DNA of 64,000 bases, from assembly GCA_947623455.1 (NCBI GenBank), contig OX392534.1, forward strand, positions 14,208,001 through 14,272,000, read 5' to 3'. Numbering within the stretch: position 1 is the first letter of the stretch; every line of letters starts with the position of its first letter. The DNA is from Mimachlamys varia. Taxonomy: Eukaryota; Mollusca; Bivalvia; Pectinida; Pectinidae. The notes below the pieces were generated by a model. The model was not told the origin of the DNA and searched no databases. It saw nothing but the letters and a program-made list of their open reading frames with translations. Shown piece after piece: positions 24,092 to 36,389 of this stretch. The translations under genes and the position numbers were made by a program.

Positions 24092-25888
24092 AGTTTTAAA
24101 AAAGCAGGATCTAGAGAAGTTCTTTTCCCGCCAAAATTTAATCACCTTTTTATATCTTTACCAAATCCAAGTGACTGCTTTCTTAAAAAATTAAATGCAC
24201 AACTTTTTAATTTTCTTTGGAATAGTAAAGTAGATAAGATAAAAAGAGATGTTGTAATTAAGGAATATATAGAAGGGGGTCTTAAAATGTTACATGTACA
24301 ATCATTCATTAACTCATTAAAACTAACATGGGTTAGGAGATTATTTATAAACTCTGGTAAATGGCAAGCTATCTTAAAATCATACTGTGATAAAAACTTT
24401 ATGGCAAATTTAGGTACTGATTATATTTCAATATGTAAAAATAAAACTACAAGTCTATTTTGGATTGATGTATTCAGAGCATGGAGAAAAATTAATGAAA
24501 AGTATAAGTCATCAAGCAGTAAGTTCAAAATGCCCAACTGGTATAACAATAAAATTATAATAGAAAATAGAAGTATTTTTTATAGAGATTGGTACAATAA
24601 ACGGATAACTGTAATCAATGATCTAATCAAAGACAGAAATACCAAAACATTTTACACATTTCAAGAATTCAAATTAATTTATAATATTGATACAAAATTT
24701 TTACGATACCAGGGTCTAGTCAGGCCATAAAAAATATCTTATGCAACAAGATATGTCAAATGTAGAGGTAAGCTATCCATTTATACAGATTAATTTAGAA
24801 ATATTTTTCAAAAATAAAAAAGGGACAAGGGATTTTTATAGCTTATTTTGTAAAAATAATAATATTTCAACTGGTAAAAAAAGATGGGAGTGTTTATTTC
24901 AATTTGATTGGGAAATTTGGAAAAAAATATATATAATGCCATTTAAGATTACAAAGAATACCAAATTACAGTGGTTTCAGTACAGAATTAATTAACACAT
25001 TTTGACAAGCCATGCATGTTTATTTAATCTAGGAATTGTAGAAAGCCCTTATTGTGAAATGTGTAATATAGAAATAGAGACATTTGAGCATGTATTATGG
25101 GAGTGCAACAAAGTACAAAATCTTTTACAAAATTTTGAGTTTTTATTGGACACATTAATTATTCCATTTGATTTTAATAAACAAACATTTCTATTTGGTT
25201 TCTTTAAGTATAATGGACTTAATAAATGTGACAATAGTATTATTTTAATAATAAAACAGTAAATATATAATTCAAGATGTCGTAAATTGCCTTTATCTGT
25301 ACATGGGATTATAAATTCAATTAAAGAGCAGTACATCACTCAAAAATATATTGCAAATAGTAAAGATGAAAAATATCTCTTGAATTTTCAGAACGAGTGG
25401 GAAAAATGGAAAAAAACTGATTGATATTCCCTTAACCTGTGATTTGCCGATCATATATCTTATCCTAATATATGTTCTTCAGAAAAAAAACAAATTGCGA
25501 AATTAAACATCTTGATTAATTACCTACTGACATTTACATATTTAATACCAGATTTGAACTTTTATACTGAAATTTTATTTTTCACTCTTATTTTTGCTTT
25601 CCTCCTCTCATACCTTTACCTTCTTTTCTTTCGTTTTCTTTCTTTCTTTCTTTCCTTCATTCTTTCTTTTTTTCTGCTTTTCATTCTTTTTTTTTCTACT
25701 CCTCTAGATCTGATTTCTCTATCCTTTCTATATAGCATTACAATAGATAAAATGCCACTTACAAAAAGAATGAATGGAGTATTATGAAAGTGTGTGAAAG
25801 TGGAATATAGTGTGTATAATTGTAATATGTATACTACTGTAATGTGAAAAAAATTGAAAATAAACAAATAAAAAAAAAAAAAAAAATA
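24092..25888 (+). mobile_element. 5'-truncated L1/Tx1-like LINE, decayed, with poly(A) tail
   Basis: The plus strand reads the C-terminal third of an L1/Tx1-type ORF2. Landmarks in order are HLFISLPNP (about 24150), FNFLWNSKVDKIKR (about 24210-24250), EGGLKM (about 24285), the long open stretch 24287-24730, a frameshift to 24741-24995 with KNTKLQWFQYRIN, a TAA at 24993, then the C-terminal zinc-knuckle-like box C-x2-C with EHVLWECN (about 25075-25110). Another stop lies at 25259, and the end is WEKWKKTD near 25423. A pyrimidine-rich 3' UTR follows (CT tract at 25618-25700), then an A-rich tail at 25867-25888. The RT core and endonuclease are absent. It sits inside intron 3 on the same strand as the gene. 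Confidence 0.85.
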
Positions 25889-25889
25889 T

Positions 25890-27150
25890 TTAAAAGCCCC
25901 GAAGAAAAGTTATTTACACAAATCCTCTTGAGCCAGTTTCCTTTAGCTGTGCAGCAGAAATATTGATACTTGTTTTACTTCTTAAATGTCCCTTCTGCGA
26001 AAAAAATTATTTGTTGAACTGTCTTGTAAGGAAATGGGACTTTTTCAACACTATTCATACCAAATGCAAATTGAATTACAATACGTGTATATGTTGTATA
26101 TATCATTTAAATTAACAAGTGATCATTATAATTTAAATTACCGAAAACCGATTATTGTTTATGGTTCGTTCAAATACTATCCTCCACCAATGGATAGTAT
26201 GCGATGCTATGGGTGAATCATTTCTATGGGGAAACAATGCTTACTGACAATCGACAATAAAAAATGCATCATATTAAAACGTCTGGTGACGCCTTGTTTG
26301 CTCCCCTGGTTCCGATAGATAGGACATGCAATTGTACATAAAGTAAGCCATGAATTCTATCCCGAACATTGTATTTGAAATATTGTCTGGCTGACCTTTT
26401 ATAATCAATTTCCTCCTTTGGTAATATGCACCTCCGCTAACTGTCAAAGGAAACATAATGATGAAATGCTGTCTATTATAATTACCACGTAGCAGCAGTA
26501 AGGTTGAATTTTCTTCCTATTACCTCGGCTGCCGCATTTAATTCGCTGTGTGTCTGCTATCAGGTGTCACAAGTGACTATGTGACAGATGTGAAGAGCGA
26601 TTTTGATTGCGTACATGTAGGTTAACAAAGCGCAATTACAATGTCTGAAAGTTTTAAGCTAACCTATACGAAGGACAATGAGTTGATGACATGATTGGTC
26701 ATCCGTCTGTTGTCCGTTGACCGTCCGGCATAATCTTTCCCATCCAAACGAATTCTTCATAATAATCCAAACCTTCTCGGGTACTGATGTTAGTTCTCCT
26801 GTAGCATGCTTGGATGAAGGCCTACGAATTTTGTTCAAATAAATAATCTCGGTCAACTCTCAGAGTTGTCATAAGTGTCATATCCTTTAGAAATAAACAC
26901 TTTTTATAAATAAAAAGCCCAGTGTACTGATATTGTGCCTGTAGCATACTAGGATAAAGGGTTTCATTGAAAACGACTTCATCATAACCCAAAGAGGACC
27001 AAGATGATGGTAGTCCACAAAACTGCTCAGGGATGAAGGATTACCAGATTACCAGATTCAGTCAAAAGTAGCCTATTCTAATCGGCTTTTGTCCGTCGTC
27101 GTGTGTCGCGCGCCAATAAAACATTTTCCATTTCAACTTCTTCTCAAAAC
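25890..27150. other. Intron 3 spacer with a diffuse dispersed repeat at about 26640-27150
   Basis: No exon was recognised. At about 26640-27150 two partially similar stretches share 'ctgtagcat-ctaggataaagg' and 'ctgtagcatgcttggatgaagg' boxes. They are followed by a TTGTCCGTCGTCGTGTGTCG box, in the style of the other (GTCC)-box repeats of this window. Confidence 0.35.
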
Positions 27151-27179
27151 AACTCTGAACCTATTTGAATGAAATTTGG

Positions 27180-27441
27180 CAGGAACCTTCCATTTCTGTT
27201 TGTAGTGGGACCGTGTTTCCAACGGCATCTTTTATAGTGCCAGCTCACTTGAATGCTACAACACAGATACTGCAACACCCACCCCAGACCATTTTATACT
27301 CCACATGGGTTGTTGGAGTTGTGTGGGCAGGAGAAAAGCACTTTTCTCTGAATGTTCCATGCGAATGACGATTACGGGGATCGAACCTCGGCCGCCTGCA
27401 TGGAAGGCCGGAGTGTTAACCACTCGACCAATCCGCCCATT
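27180..27441 (-). mobile_element. tRNA-Gly-like SINE
   Basis: On the minus strand the head has a Pol III A box (TGGTCGAGTGGTT, 27430-27418) and a B box (GGTTCGATCCC, 27387-27377). Between them is a CCTTCCATGCAGG anticodon arm resembling tRNA-Gly(TCC). No acceptor-stem closure or intact 3' half is seen, and a non-tRNA body of about 200 bp follows, so this is a SINE and not a tRNA gene. The body lacks the core shared by the other SINEs here. Confidence 0.65.
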
Positions 27442-27760
27442 CTTCCCAGATTTACAGGAATCAAAACTTTTCACAAAAAAAAAAGTTCTTAGGATCTACT
27501 CTTGTGAGGTTTGAATCACGTTCTAATCTCGTTTTGATCTCACGTAAGGTATTTGTGTAATATGTAACATTGTATTATCCAATTTGATTGCACATATGCA
27601 TCTGAAAAATATGGCAAAAATTTAGACGCCTCTTGTTTTTTTATGGCGGCCATTTTGAAAATTAGTATTTCTGTGTATTTCATGAACTATGAACAACACG
27701 GGCAGCTTATTACTAAGCTGTAAGATGAACATTTTGTTTTGATATTACAAAGAGTCATTT

Positions 27761-27812
27761 GACGAAGGGTCAAGACGAAGGGTCAAGACGAAGGGTCAAG
27801 ACGAAGGGTCAA
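27761..27812. repeat. 13-bp perfect tandem repeat, four copies
   Basis: Four exact head-to-tail copies of GACGAAGGGTCAA. Confidence 0.95.
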
Positions 27813-28789
27813 GCTCACATTTGTATCTTTTTACTGGTGAACATTATGACATAAGACGACGTAACACACACACATGATAAGTTGATAAAGGCAATATTGA
27901 TATTAACGACTTCTTCTTTGGTCCAGGCAATTTATAACATTCATATTGTAGGAGTAGCCGGGATTCCAATGTTTATAAATGATTGGGCAGACCCCCGTGG
28001 GGCATGAGGGGCGGGGCCAAAAGGAGTCTATTTTGGCAATTTTGATAACAATTTCTATCTGGAACTAAGCAATGTATAACTTTTATATTTTAGTGGTAAC
28101 TTCCTTGGCAACTGGGATTGAACTGCCCCCAGGGGCCTGTTGGACGGAACCAAAAACTGGCAATTCAGCTATATCTATAAAAACCAATTTCTTATATTTG
28201 TAATAATTTTCCTTTAAATCTTCTTTTGAATCAGAAAGATAAGTGTTCATTAATTACATTACTGCATGGTAACGTACTGTTGTGGCAGATACCACACCGG
28301 AAAAGTGTGTGTAGTTTAACTTACAGTGTAACTAACGACAAAAACTAATGAGTTTTTGTCGCATTTGCAGAAATCCACGTGGGCCTCTTGTACATTTTCC
28401 GTCACGGTGGTTCAATGCCTTTGACGTATGATGCACTCCACTACGATTCATCAGTGCTCGGGCATTGCCCTACGTGCCAAGGTTGACCTCTCTGTACCTT
28501 TCCTAATTTGTGAGGAACGTTTGATTCTCAGAAGTCCTCTTTAGGTCTATTTTCATTGTCAACATCATTGAGATGTATATCTTTCTCCGCAGCGTCTTGG
28601 GTGAGAGAGTCCCTAAGTGCTCCTCCTTAGAGTATGTGGCCGATATTCGAGTTGTTTTCACTATGAAATTTACAATACAAAATAATTGTCAGCATGGAAA
28701 CGTCAACACTTATTCTAGTTATGAAACAACTGTTATGAAATCGAATCTATAACTTGCACTCGTGCATTTCGTATAACGTCTATCGTTTC

Positions 28790-28978
28790 GTTTTTTATTT
28801 TGCTTCATAACTGTATTCCCACCTTTTGGCCCCTAGCATCACTGAAAAGTCCTAGGAGGACGAAAAAGGTGTATGATGCTGTTTAATTAATTTTCTCATC
28901 ATACTGTATCTTTTTACTAAATTTAAAAGGTACAGCATAATTTTATTTGTGTGTTACGTCATCTTTAAACAACACCTA
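28790..28978 (-). repeat. Half copy of the palindromic MITE at 40061-40505
   Basis: It contains the same CCTTTTGGCCCCTAGCATCA box, AGTCCTAGGAGGACGA, 'catactgtatct' and the terminal GTGTGTTACGTCATCTTTAA as the right arm of the 40-kb element. Only one arm is present. Confidence 0.75.
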
Positions 28979-28979
28979 A

Positions 28980-31070
28980 TTTTGTTTTCAAGTAAGAAAG
29001 CTATTGATATTTTCCCTTGGAGATTGAAATACTACTTCAATAAGCGTATGCACATCTTTGATATGACCGAATCAGTATAAGATGTTACATGTATTTGTAA
29101 GAAAACATTTTTCGAAAGTTACATGAGAAAAATAACAACAGTTGTCCTTGAATTAATTGTCAAAACGTAACATATTTATCAAACAACTTCCGTGGTGTAT
29201 ATTACGTTGTAGATACGTCAGCGTAATCTTCTATTACATTTGATTTTGGAAAAATCTTTTGCCGGCGACTGTGTTGTTGGGTTATTTTACATTACAAATA
29301 CACTGTCTGCTGCAATTTCCGCAACTGTTCCACCATGGCTGTTTGTGTTGTTTGTTTTATCTGCTTCACATTACATGTGTGATCACTCTGCAACTTGGAA
29401 ATTCTTGATTTATCGTTGACCTAATGCACATTTAATGTCGGCGATACTACCCTGCGTCCGTCTATAATGCATGTAGGAGTAATTCTATCGCAGTTTTCCA
29501 ATGGGTGTAACGATCTCTGGAGACATTTTCGTCAACATTTCCTTTGAGACCAGACGTATTCTATTAGATATGTGGCTGACCTAATCTGACCTAATCGGGA
29601 TCTCAGTAGAGAGACAGCCATCACTTCCGATCGTGGTGATATATCTTTATACACTGTATCGAAGAGTTAATTGAATTGCAAAGATGATTGCCATATCATA
29701 ATAAGTAGGTTACGTCTCCGGTAATTATTACACAAACAAAGCCTGGTTACAATGAATTGGGTAGGTGTTTTAGTCAAATGTCCTAGAAACAGCTACAGTA
29801 ATTTAAGGACGGCCTACCGGTGCTGGCGATGTAAATGTATGAGCCGAATGTGTGTATAAAAAGGAGGCTGCAGTTTGTTTCTGTGGGCCCCTTTATGACC
29901 GTGTTGAACTAATGCCGACTTTGAAAGTGCTACCAAACTGAAGTATAATGCCGAAGGCTCCAATCAGAACACTCCTCCTAGTCACATTTCCACGCCCATA
30001 ATGCTTAGCCCGAAGTAGGTGGAAGTAATAACCATTGCTGTTATGTCTTCGTCAGGGGACAGAACCCAAAGCCTTCCTCATACAGTAGCAAACGCTCAAC
30101 CAAAAGCCAAAATGAGACAGTATCAAGAGACATTATGAAGTCAAACATTGTTTAGAAATTAGAAAAAAACGAATACAATCCGTACGTCTCTTACCTGCAG
30201 GACTCACATTATTTTGAAAAAAGTAAGTTTACGACAAAATTATCGCATCAGTGTAACAAAGCTATGTTGTTTAATGGGAATTCGGTTTTATTAATCATCT
30301 GTCGTCGTCAAAATGACATTTTTGTGTCTACATTATAGTACATTGATTTCGCTTATTCCTTTATACAGACTATGTACGATTTATTCTTGTGATAAGATGT
30401 TGCAGTTACTTCCTTTACAGTACAAACGTAAGGTTCATTACTCAATAGTGATATAAATATTGTTTTTATATATAACATTGTCAGTTCTGCTTGCTCTTGC
30501 AGGTATTTTCTTTTTTACAAATTATTTATAGTTTTCTCTTTTTATGAATGTAAGTTATGGTTAGCATCTTTATACAGATTAGGTATTAGGAATAACAGCA
30601 TATGTAGATGACCTTGAATTATCTTCCTGCAAAATATAAACCCGGTTATTGATAGGTCGCAGAAAATTCCAAACTTGGCACCCCTTTAAACTTCAATATT
30701 TTCGTTTTTTCTGGTTATTTAATTGACTCATCGTTTGGAATTTGCCCTAGACATAACTTCGAAATCAGCATAGAGTGAAAACATTTGACCATTGCTTTTA
30801 TGAAAGTGAGTGTGATACAGCGATATTCGTACTTTCGAATATGGATTTAATTTGAGGATTGTTACTAATTATGGTTCGTCCGTCCGTCAATCAGTCAGTC
30901 AGTCGGTACTTTCGTTTCCGGACGTTTTCTCAAAAACCAGAAAATCTATTTTCCTGAAGTTTTACATGATGTTACACTGTGATGTGCATATGTGCATGAA
31001 CGGTTTAGAATGTTTTTAAGGTCAATGTCTAATGGTGTTGTGACGATATAGATTTTATACATAATCATGG
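28980..31070. other. Intron 3 spacer
   Basis: About 2 kb without a recognised exon. A CCGTCCGTCAATCAGTCAGT box at about 30882-30905 marks a weak relative of the (GTCC)-box repeat. Otherwise nothing was recognised. Confidence 0.3.
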
Positions 31071-32250
31071 TGCTAGTTTAACATTGCAGGTGATTTAGAG
31101 GTCAGATACACTTCAGATGGTGTCCTTACGATGGCGTTGATAGATGACGTCAAATACACCTCGGGTGGTGTTGGTTTGCTCATTTTGCTATTACAGGTCA
31201 GCTACAAAATGGATGGTATTAAACTATATTTTTTTGTGATGATATAACGCTGGTTTCGATGTTATAGGTCATAGATTTTGCTGATGATTATTATTTTTAA
31301 CACTATCATAGATCTTATGTGTCATGTAACGCCGAAGGTGAGATTCAGTAATTCGTAATCAGCAGGTGTTACTTGAACCTTTGTAATGAGCACTGCAGGT
31401 TATGTTTAACAGGTCGTAGACTCCAATTGATATACTGTAAAAGCTATATATTGATTTACAGTTCAACCACCCTGCTCGGTATCCTGTAACAGTGCTTATG
31501 ATTTACATGCTACAAACACTGATACTTTCTGGTTCCCGGAATCACTGGTGACGATTTTCAAATCAAACTTTATATTCTAAAACTTATTGTGGTATGCAGG
31601 TTTAATACACTGATTTATAGGTCAGGCACGAACTATTATCCTGAAACACTAGTGAGGAAGTGACGACGGTTTATATGTCATATATGCCACGTGGTATCCT
31701 GTTACACTAGTGGTTATTTACAGGTTAGAGATACTGTTTTACCCTCTTACAATGTTGATGATTTACAGGTTTGAGACACTACCGTAATTTCACGCGGGCA
31801 ATACGATTTTTTAAAGCAGAAAAATAACTATTTCGAGCCGGTGCGAACTACCTGTGGATATTTTTACCAAACTATTAAAAATGCGGGCTATACGTTGTTA
31901 AATGTAGATCTACGCTATTTGAAAGCAAAATATATCCTTGATAAGTTTATATATATCTCTGATGTCTCTGATTTCCAATATTCAAAACAATAAATCACAA
32001 AGTCACATACAGAGTACACTCGTACTCACTAGGTATACATTCGACGTATAACCCGTCTTAATTTACTTCCCGCAGGCTATACCCCGGTGCGGGTAATACG
32101 CAGGAAATTACGGTACTTTTATCCAGTTACACTGGTGAATATTTACAGGTTAGACTTACTACTTTATCCTGTAACACTGGTGATAATTAACATGTACATT
32201 TGTACCAGTTATAACCCGACATCCTGAAACGCTGGTGGTGGTTAAAAGGT
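31070..32250. repeat. Diverged tandem array, about 60-bp unit, interrupted by a MITE
   Basis: Units repeat 'tttacaggtta-gagatact', then TATCCTGTAACACTGGTGAT with strong divergence, from about 31070 to 31780 and again from 32116 to 32250. The best-preserved units lie directly on both sides of the insertion. Confidence 0.65.
31782..32113. mobile_element. MITE with CCGTAATTTC ends inserted in the 60-bp array
   Basis: The ends are CCGTAATTTCACGCGGGCAA and, on the other strand from the right, CCGTAATTTCCTGCGTATTA. TA flanks both (31780-31781 and 32114-32115). The element is 332 bp with no ORF. It splits a repeat unit, so it arrived after the array formed. Confidence 0.85.
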
Positions 32251-32544
32251 CATATATCACTGGCCGTTCTTTGTATCTGTTGCATTGGAACTGATTGTAT
32301 TAATCATGCACATATAAATTCACCCGTATACAAATACATCGACATATAACAATTTCAGTCTTCCCTAGAACAAAAACATACTTAATTCCATTTTCCTTTG
32401 CTCTAATTATGTATACTATGATTCCTTGAAATGATATAGACACTTTGTTTACCGACATGGCTGTTATGATAAATAATAATTTTAAATACTCACAGTATTT
32501 ACGATGATTGTGCAACAGATTTTGTCAAGATGTGGAAAGATAAC

Positions 32545-32885
32545 TAAAAAAGGCAGGGAATAAGAGGTCACACATTGAAATTGTTTCCACAGCATTCTAG
32601 AATAGACGTTCGTAAGAACTTTTTTGCCATGCGCATTGTAACCATATGGAACAATCTTCCTGAAAATGTAGTATTAGCGCCAAATGTAAATACATTTAAA
32701 AATAGACTGGATAAGCACTGGGAGAACCAGGAACTCCTGTACAATTATAGATCTGATATAAATTGATAATACAAGTAATGTCATAATTATCTATATTTCA
32801 AATATTTAAATGTCATACTTTTGAGACCGATGAAGAGGATCTTGATTGAGCCTGTATCGGAAAAAAACTTAACTTAACTTAACTT
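32545..32885 (+). mobile_element. 3' end of a jockey/CR1-type LINE with microsatellite tail
   Basis: The plus strand encodes the last residues of an RT ORF: RGHTLKLFPQHSR, then DVRKNFFAMRIVTIWNNLP, then FKNRLDKHW, ending at 32766. A short 3' UTR follows with a possible stem (CCGAT at about 32828 and ATCGG at about 32857) and the tail (ACTTA)n at 32868-32885. It is strongly 5'-truncated and could belong to the same broad group as the RT at 1-739. Confidence 0.85.
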
Positions 32886-33564
32886 ATAACCTTTGGCCAT
32901 TTCATCTGTGCAGCACTGTTTCATCAACAGACAGAACTTGTAGTAGAGAAAGCACCAATTCTGTAATCATCAAATGAAGTATAGCTTCTGATAAACATTT
33001 AACGATCATATTAAATGTTGCTGAGGCTAAAAAAATACTTTTCAGTTATGATAAATTGCTCCAGAGAGTCGTGTATACCATTTCCGAATTCAATATTTCT
33101 ATGTTAACAAATAACGACAAAAAAGTGAATCAGCCCTTAAAGGTATTGATGTCTGCATGTGCATAGCGAAATTTCTGATGTGCATCGCCACTGAAAATGC
33201 ATTTGATAGCGCTCATTTGTCGGTAGAGATTGTAACAATAGATAGACGTGTACATGTTTAGCTTAACGAATATGAAGTGAAACGTTCTCCCTCATTGCAT
33301 TGATATCAAATTTTTTCTGATATAAAGTATTTCAATTGTATTAGGAAACTACGTTTTCTGTATTCTTCGAATTCACTATCGAACCTTACGTCGCTCATTT
33401 GGGATGATACATGTATACCGGCAGTTTGGAAATGTTTAAGTACTTCAGAGATGCCATACTTCTTTGAATTAGTGCACTGATTTCCTAGTTCATGGCCAAA
33501 AATAGATAAAGAAAAAAATGATAACAATCGAGCATGAAGAAACAAACATTATCAGAACTCAAAT

Positions 33565-33990
33565 CGGTAAACTAGGGACAAAATGCTAACAAGGAAATAT
33601 TCATACAGAGACACATCTTTATTTTTTAATTGACGACACTCGTCATGTATATCTAGGTCACATTCAAACGTCTTCAATATCAAAGCTGAGGCATTATTCT
33701 CAATCACAACAAGTTGTCCCACGTGCTAATAAGCATATTCAAAAACGTCCACTTTCATATCAAACAAAGACACAGAAAATTCTTCAATTAGTCTATAAAG
33801 TCTTATTAGTCATGTTCTAAACAATACGACGTCTATAACGAAAAATGCAATTTCAACAGTAAGCGATAATATAACGAATAAACTGAGGCACAAACAACAT
33901 CGGCTTGAGAAGCGGGATGTTACTATCAAGAAATGGAAAGTTCATGTCCGATTTTAAATTATTTCACCGACTGGAAAACAGGAAATATTT
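33565..33990 (-). mobile_element. 3' fragment of the probable Penelope-like RT family (copy D, diverged)
   Basis: It matches the family 3' UTR and RT C-terminal region on the minus strand (GGTCACATTCAA, 'aaaacgtccactttcatatcaaacaaaga', then 'gggatgttactatcaagaaatggaaagttca'). It is more diverged than copies F and K, with a small internal rearrangement near 33800. Confidence 0.6.
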
Positions 33991-34239
33991 CGTTAGAAGA
34001 GAAACTCATGGCTTGTCATAATGATTGGACGTTCCGGTACAACACCCGTGTTTTTATACAATATGAAAATCAAAGAATATGAGCTAGACTTAGAAATAAC
34101 AACCAACAATCGACGGAGAACTTCTTGGTACTGAGCAGAAAATCTTGGTACTGAGCAGAAAATCTTTCAAAATAATCGTAGCCAAAACTTGTTCGCATCG
34201 GCAAAAAAGATTCCTTAAGGGAAGAATGATTAATCGAAG

Positions 34240-36150
34240 AATGTGATTAATTTTATACGGTCGACTGCCTTGGTGCCTGAGGGGCTGGGCTCAAAAGTGA
34301 AAATATATCATATTCTTTAAATTCGTTCACCTTCTTAAGGGATGACAGTATTTTGTCCAAATTTAAGGATTATCCTTGAGTGAAGGGGATTCGTTTGTGT
34401 TTCGATGGTTATTGTGACTCCCCTGGGGCCTGAGGCGCAGGCCCAATAGGAAAAATATAGTAAATTCTTTAAAAGCCTTCTTCTTCTTTAGGAATGACAG
34501 GATATTGCACAGATTTGGTTAGAAGTATACTTGAGTGAAGATGACGTAACAGACACATAGGCTGCACGTTTTAAATTTAGTAAAAGATACAGTATACCTA
34601 AAAAATGAATTAAACTGCACCATACAACTGTTTCGTCCTCCTAGGACTCTTCAGTGATGCAAGGGGCCAAAAGGTGGGAATCCAAAATTTCGAAACTAAA
34701 TGTAGAAGCAGAAGGGTCAGGTGCGTAAAATCCATTTGATTTATGAATTTCGAATTAAAATTAAACTAATTCTGTATAATTTCAAATCGTGTACTACGAA
34801 AATGTGTATATTATGTACCGTGCCACTACTCAAATAAGATATGAATTCACTTTTGTATAAACGATTGTTCTGAACCCCCTGTGGCCTGAGGAGCGGGGCC
34901 CAATAGGGAAAATATATTAAATTCTTTAAAATCCTTCTCCTTTAGGAATAACAGGTTATTGCCCAAATTTGTTCAGAAGTGTCCTTGAGAGAAGGGGATA
35001 TAATTTTGTATAAACGATTGGTCTGACCCCCTGAGGCCTGAGAGATGGAACCTAATATGGAAAATATAGTAAATTCTTTAAAATCCATTTCCGTCCTGAA
35101 AAATATGAGGATATTATAAAAATTTGCTCTGCAATATCCTTGGGTAAAGGGGATTCGATTTTGTATAAATGGTTGATCTGATGTCCAGAGAGGCTGGGCC
35201 CAAAAGGGAAAATATATTAAATTATTTAAAATACATCTCCTTCTTTAAGAATGACAGTATAATGCCCAAATTTGTTAAGAAGTATCCTTGACTGAAGGGG
35301 ATTCGATTTTGTATAAATAGTTGGTCTGAACCCACATGTGGCCTTAGGGGTGGGGCCCAATAGGGAAAATATATTAGATATGTTAAAATTCTCTCCTATA
35401 GGAATGGCAGTATATTGCCCAAATTTGTTCAGAAATGACCTTGAGAGAAGGGGATTCACTGTTGTATAAACGGTTTGTCTAAACCCCCTGGGGCCCGAGG
35501 GGCGGTGCCCAATAGGGAAAATATTATAATTTTTTTTAAAGTTTTCTCTTCCTTTAGGAATGACTCCCTGGGGCCTGAGGGGCGGGGTCCAATATGGAAA
35601 ATATGGTAAATTACTCAATGCCCTTCTTAAGGAATGATAGGATATTGTCCAAATTTAGTCTTAAGTATCATTGAGTGTAGGTAATTCAATTTTATATAAA
35701 CAGTGGGTTCGACCTCCTATCCCCATCCCCGCCCTCTTGTGTCCTGAAGGGGGAAATCTATTTTAAGTATTTTAAGTCCCTTAATCTTGAAGAATAACAG
35801 CATATTGATCAGATTTGATCAAAAGCATCCTTTAGTTAAAGGGAATCAATTTTGTATATATTGTCGTTAGGAAACCCCTATGGGGCGTGGGCCAATGTAG
35901 TAAATTCTTTATTTTTTTTCTTCTTGGGTATCAATGATAGGATATTGTCCAAATTTGTTGTCAACTATCCTTTGGTGAAGGGAGTTCAATTTTGTATCGG
36001 TGGAACTAAACCGCCATTCCATTCCCCCAGGTGGGGCCAAATATGGGTAATATAGTAAATACCTTAAAATCCATTCTTCTAAAGAAATAAGTAGATATTG
36101 CCATTCTTGTCCATGACTGCTTTTAAAAAACTGAATGCAGGCGAGCAATA
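34240..36150. repeat. Satellite, about 150-160 bp unit, roughly ten copies, with an insertion
   Basis: Each unit holds CCTGAGGGGCGGGGCCCAAT (variants), 'gggaaaatatattaaattctttaaaat', AGGAATGACAGGATATT, 'gcccaaatttg', a 'cctt-gag-gaagggga' segment and 'ttttgtataaacg'. GC boxes recur at about 34270, 34430, 34880, 35030, 35190, 35340, 35490, 35570, 35880 and 36020. A partial copy of the palindromic MITE interrupts the array at about 34530-34850. Dispersed monomers occur at 9940-10345 and, degraded, near 27960-28160. Confidence 0.85.
34530..34850. mobile_element. Partial palindromic MITE inside the satellite
   Basis: It starts GAAGATGACGTAACAGACAC and carries the AGGACTCTTCAGTGATGCAAGGGG and GAAGCAGAAGGGTCAGGTGCG boxes of the 40-kb element, then TTCAAATCGTGTACTACGAA. 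The second terminal repeat is absent. Confidence 0.7.
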
Positions 36151-36169
36151 CAGGCCCCTGTGATTTGGT

Positions 36170-36387
36170 TTGGTTTATTTCGTTTTACTTCCTATTAACA
36201 GCGAAGGTCATTTAAGGACGTACCAGATTTTGGAAGTGGACGAAAGCCGAAGTACACGGAGAAAAAACATTGACCTACGATCAGAACCTGGTAACTGCCA
36301 CACGTGGGATTCGAACTCGCAACCAAAAAGTGGATTGCTAATGGTAGAATATCGGAACACCTTAACCACTCGGCCACCGCGGCCCTT
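36170..36387 (-). mobile_element. tRNA-Ser/Leu-like SINE with shared core (copy 1)
   Basis: The minus strand has a class II-type head: A box GGCCGAGTGGTTAAG (36375-36361) and B box GTTCGAATCCC (36316-36306), spaced for a long variable arm. The body follows, containing the core GTACTTCGGCTTTCGTCC, the complement of the 'gga-aaa-ccggagtacccgg' box also seen in the tRNA-Glu SINEs. The same element is at 55085-55308. Neither copy can fold into a functional tRNA. Confidence 0.8.
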
Positions 36388-36389
36388 TT

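Noticed and set aside
24287..25262. Three consecutive plus-strand ORFs as host genes
   Set aside because: They are collinear pieces of one LINE ORF2 C-terminus separated by a frameshift and stops, followed by a poly(A) tail.
25512..25867. ORFs on both strands in the CT-rich stretch
   Set aside because: Low-complexity Phe/Leu/Ser or Lys/Arg/Glu translations of the LINE 3' UTR pyrimidine tract.
27366..27441. tRNA gene candidate on the minus strand
   Set aside because: A and B boxes are present, but the arms do not close into a cloverleaf and a SINE body follows.
36300..36387. tRNA-Ser or tRNA-Leu gene candidate
   Set aside because: The same head with the same non-tRNA body recurs at 55 kb, so it is a SINE head.
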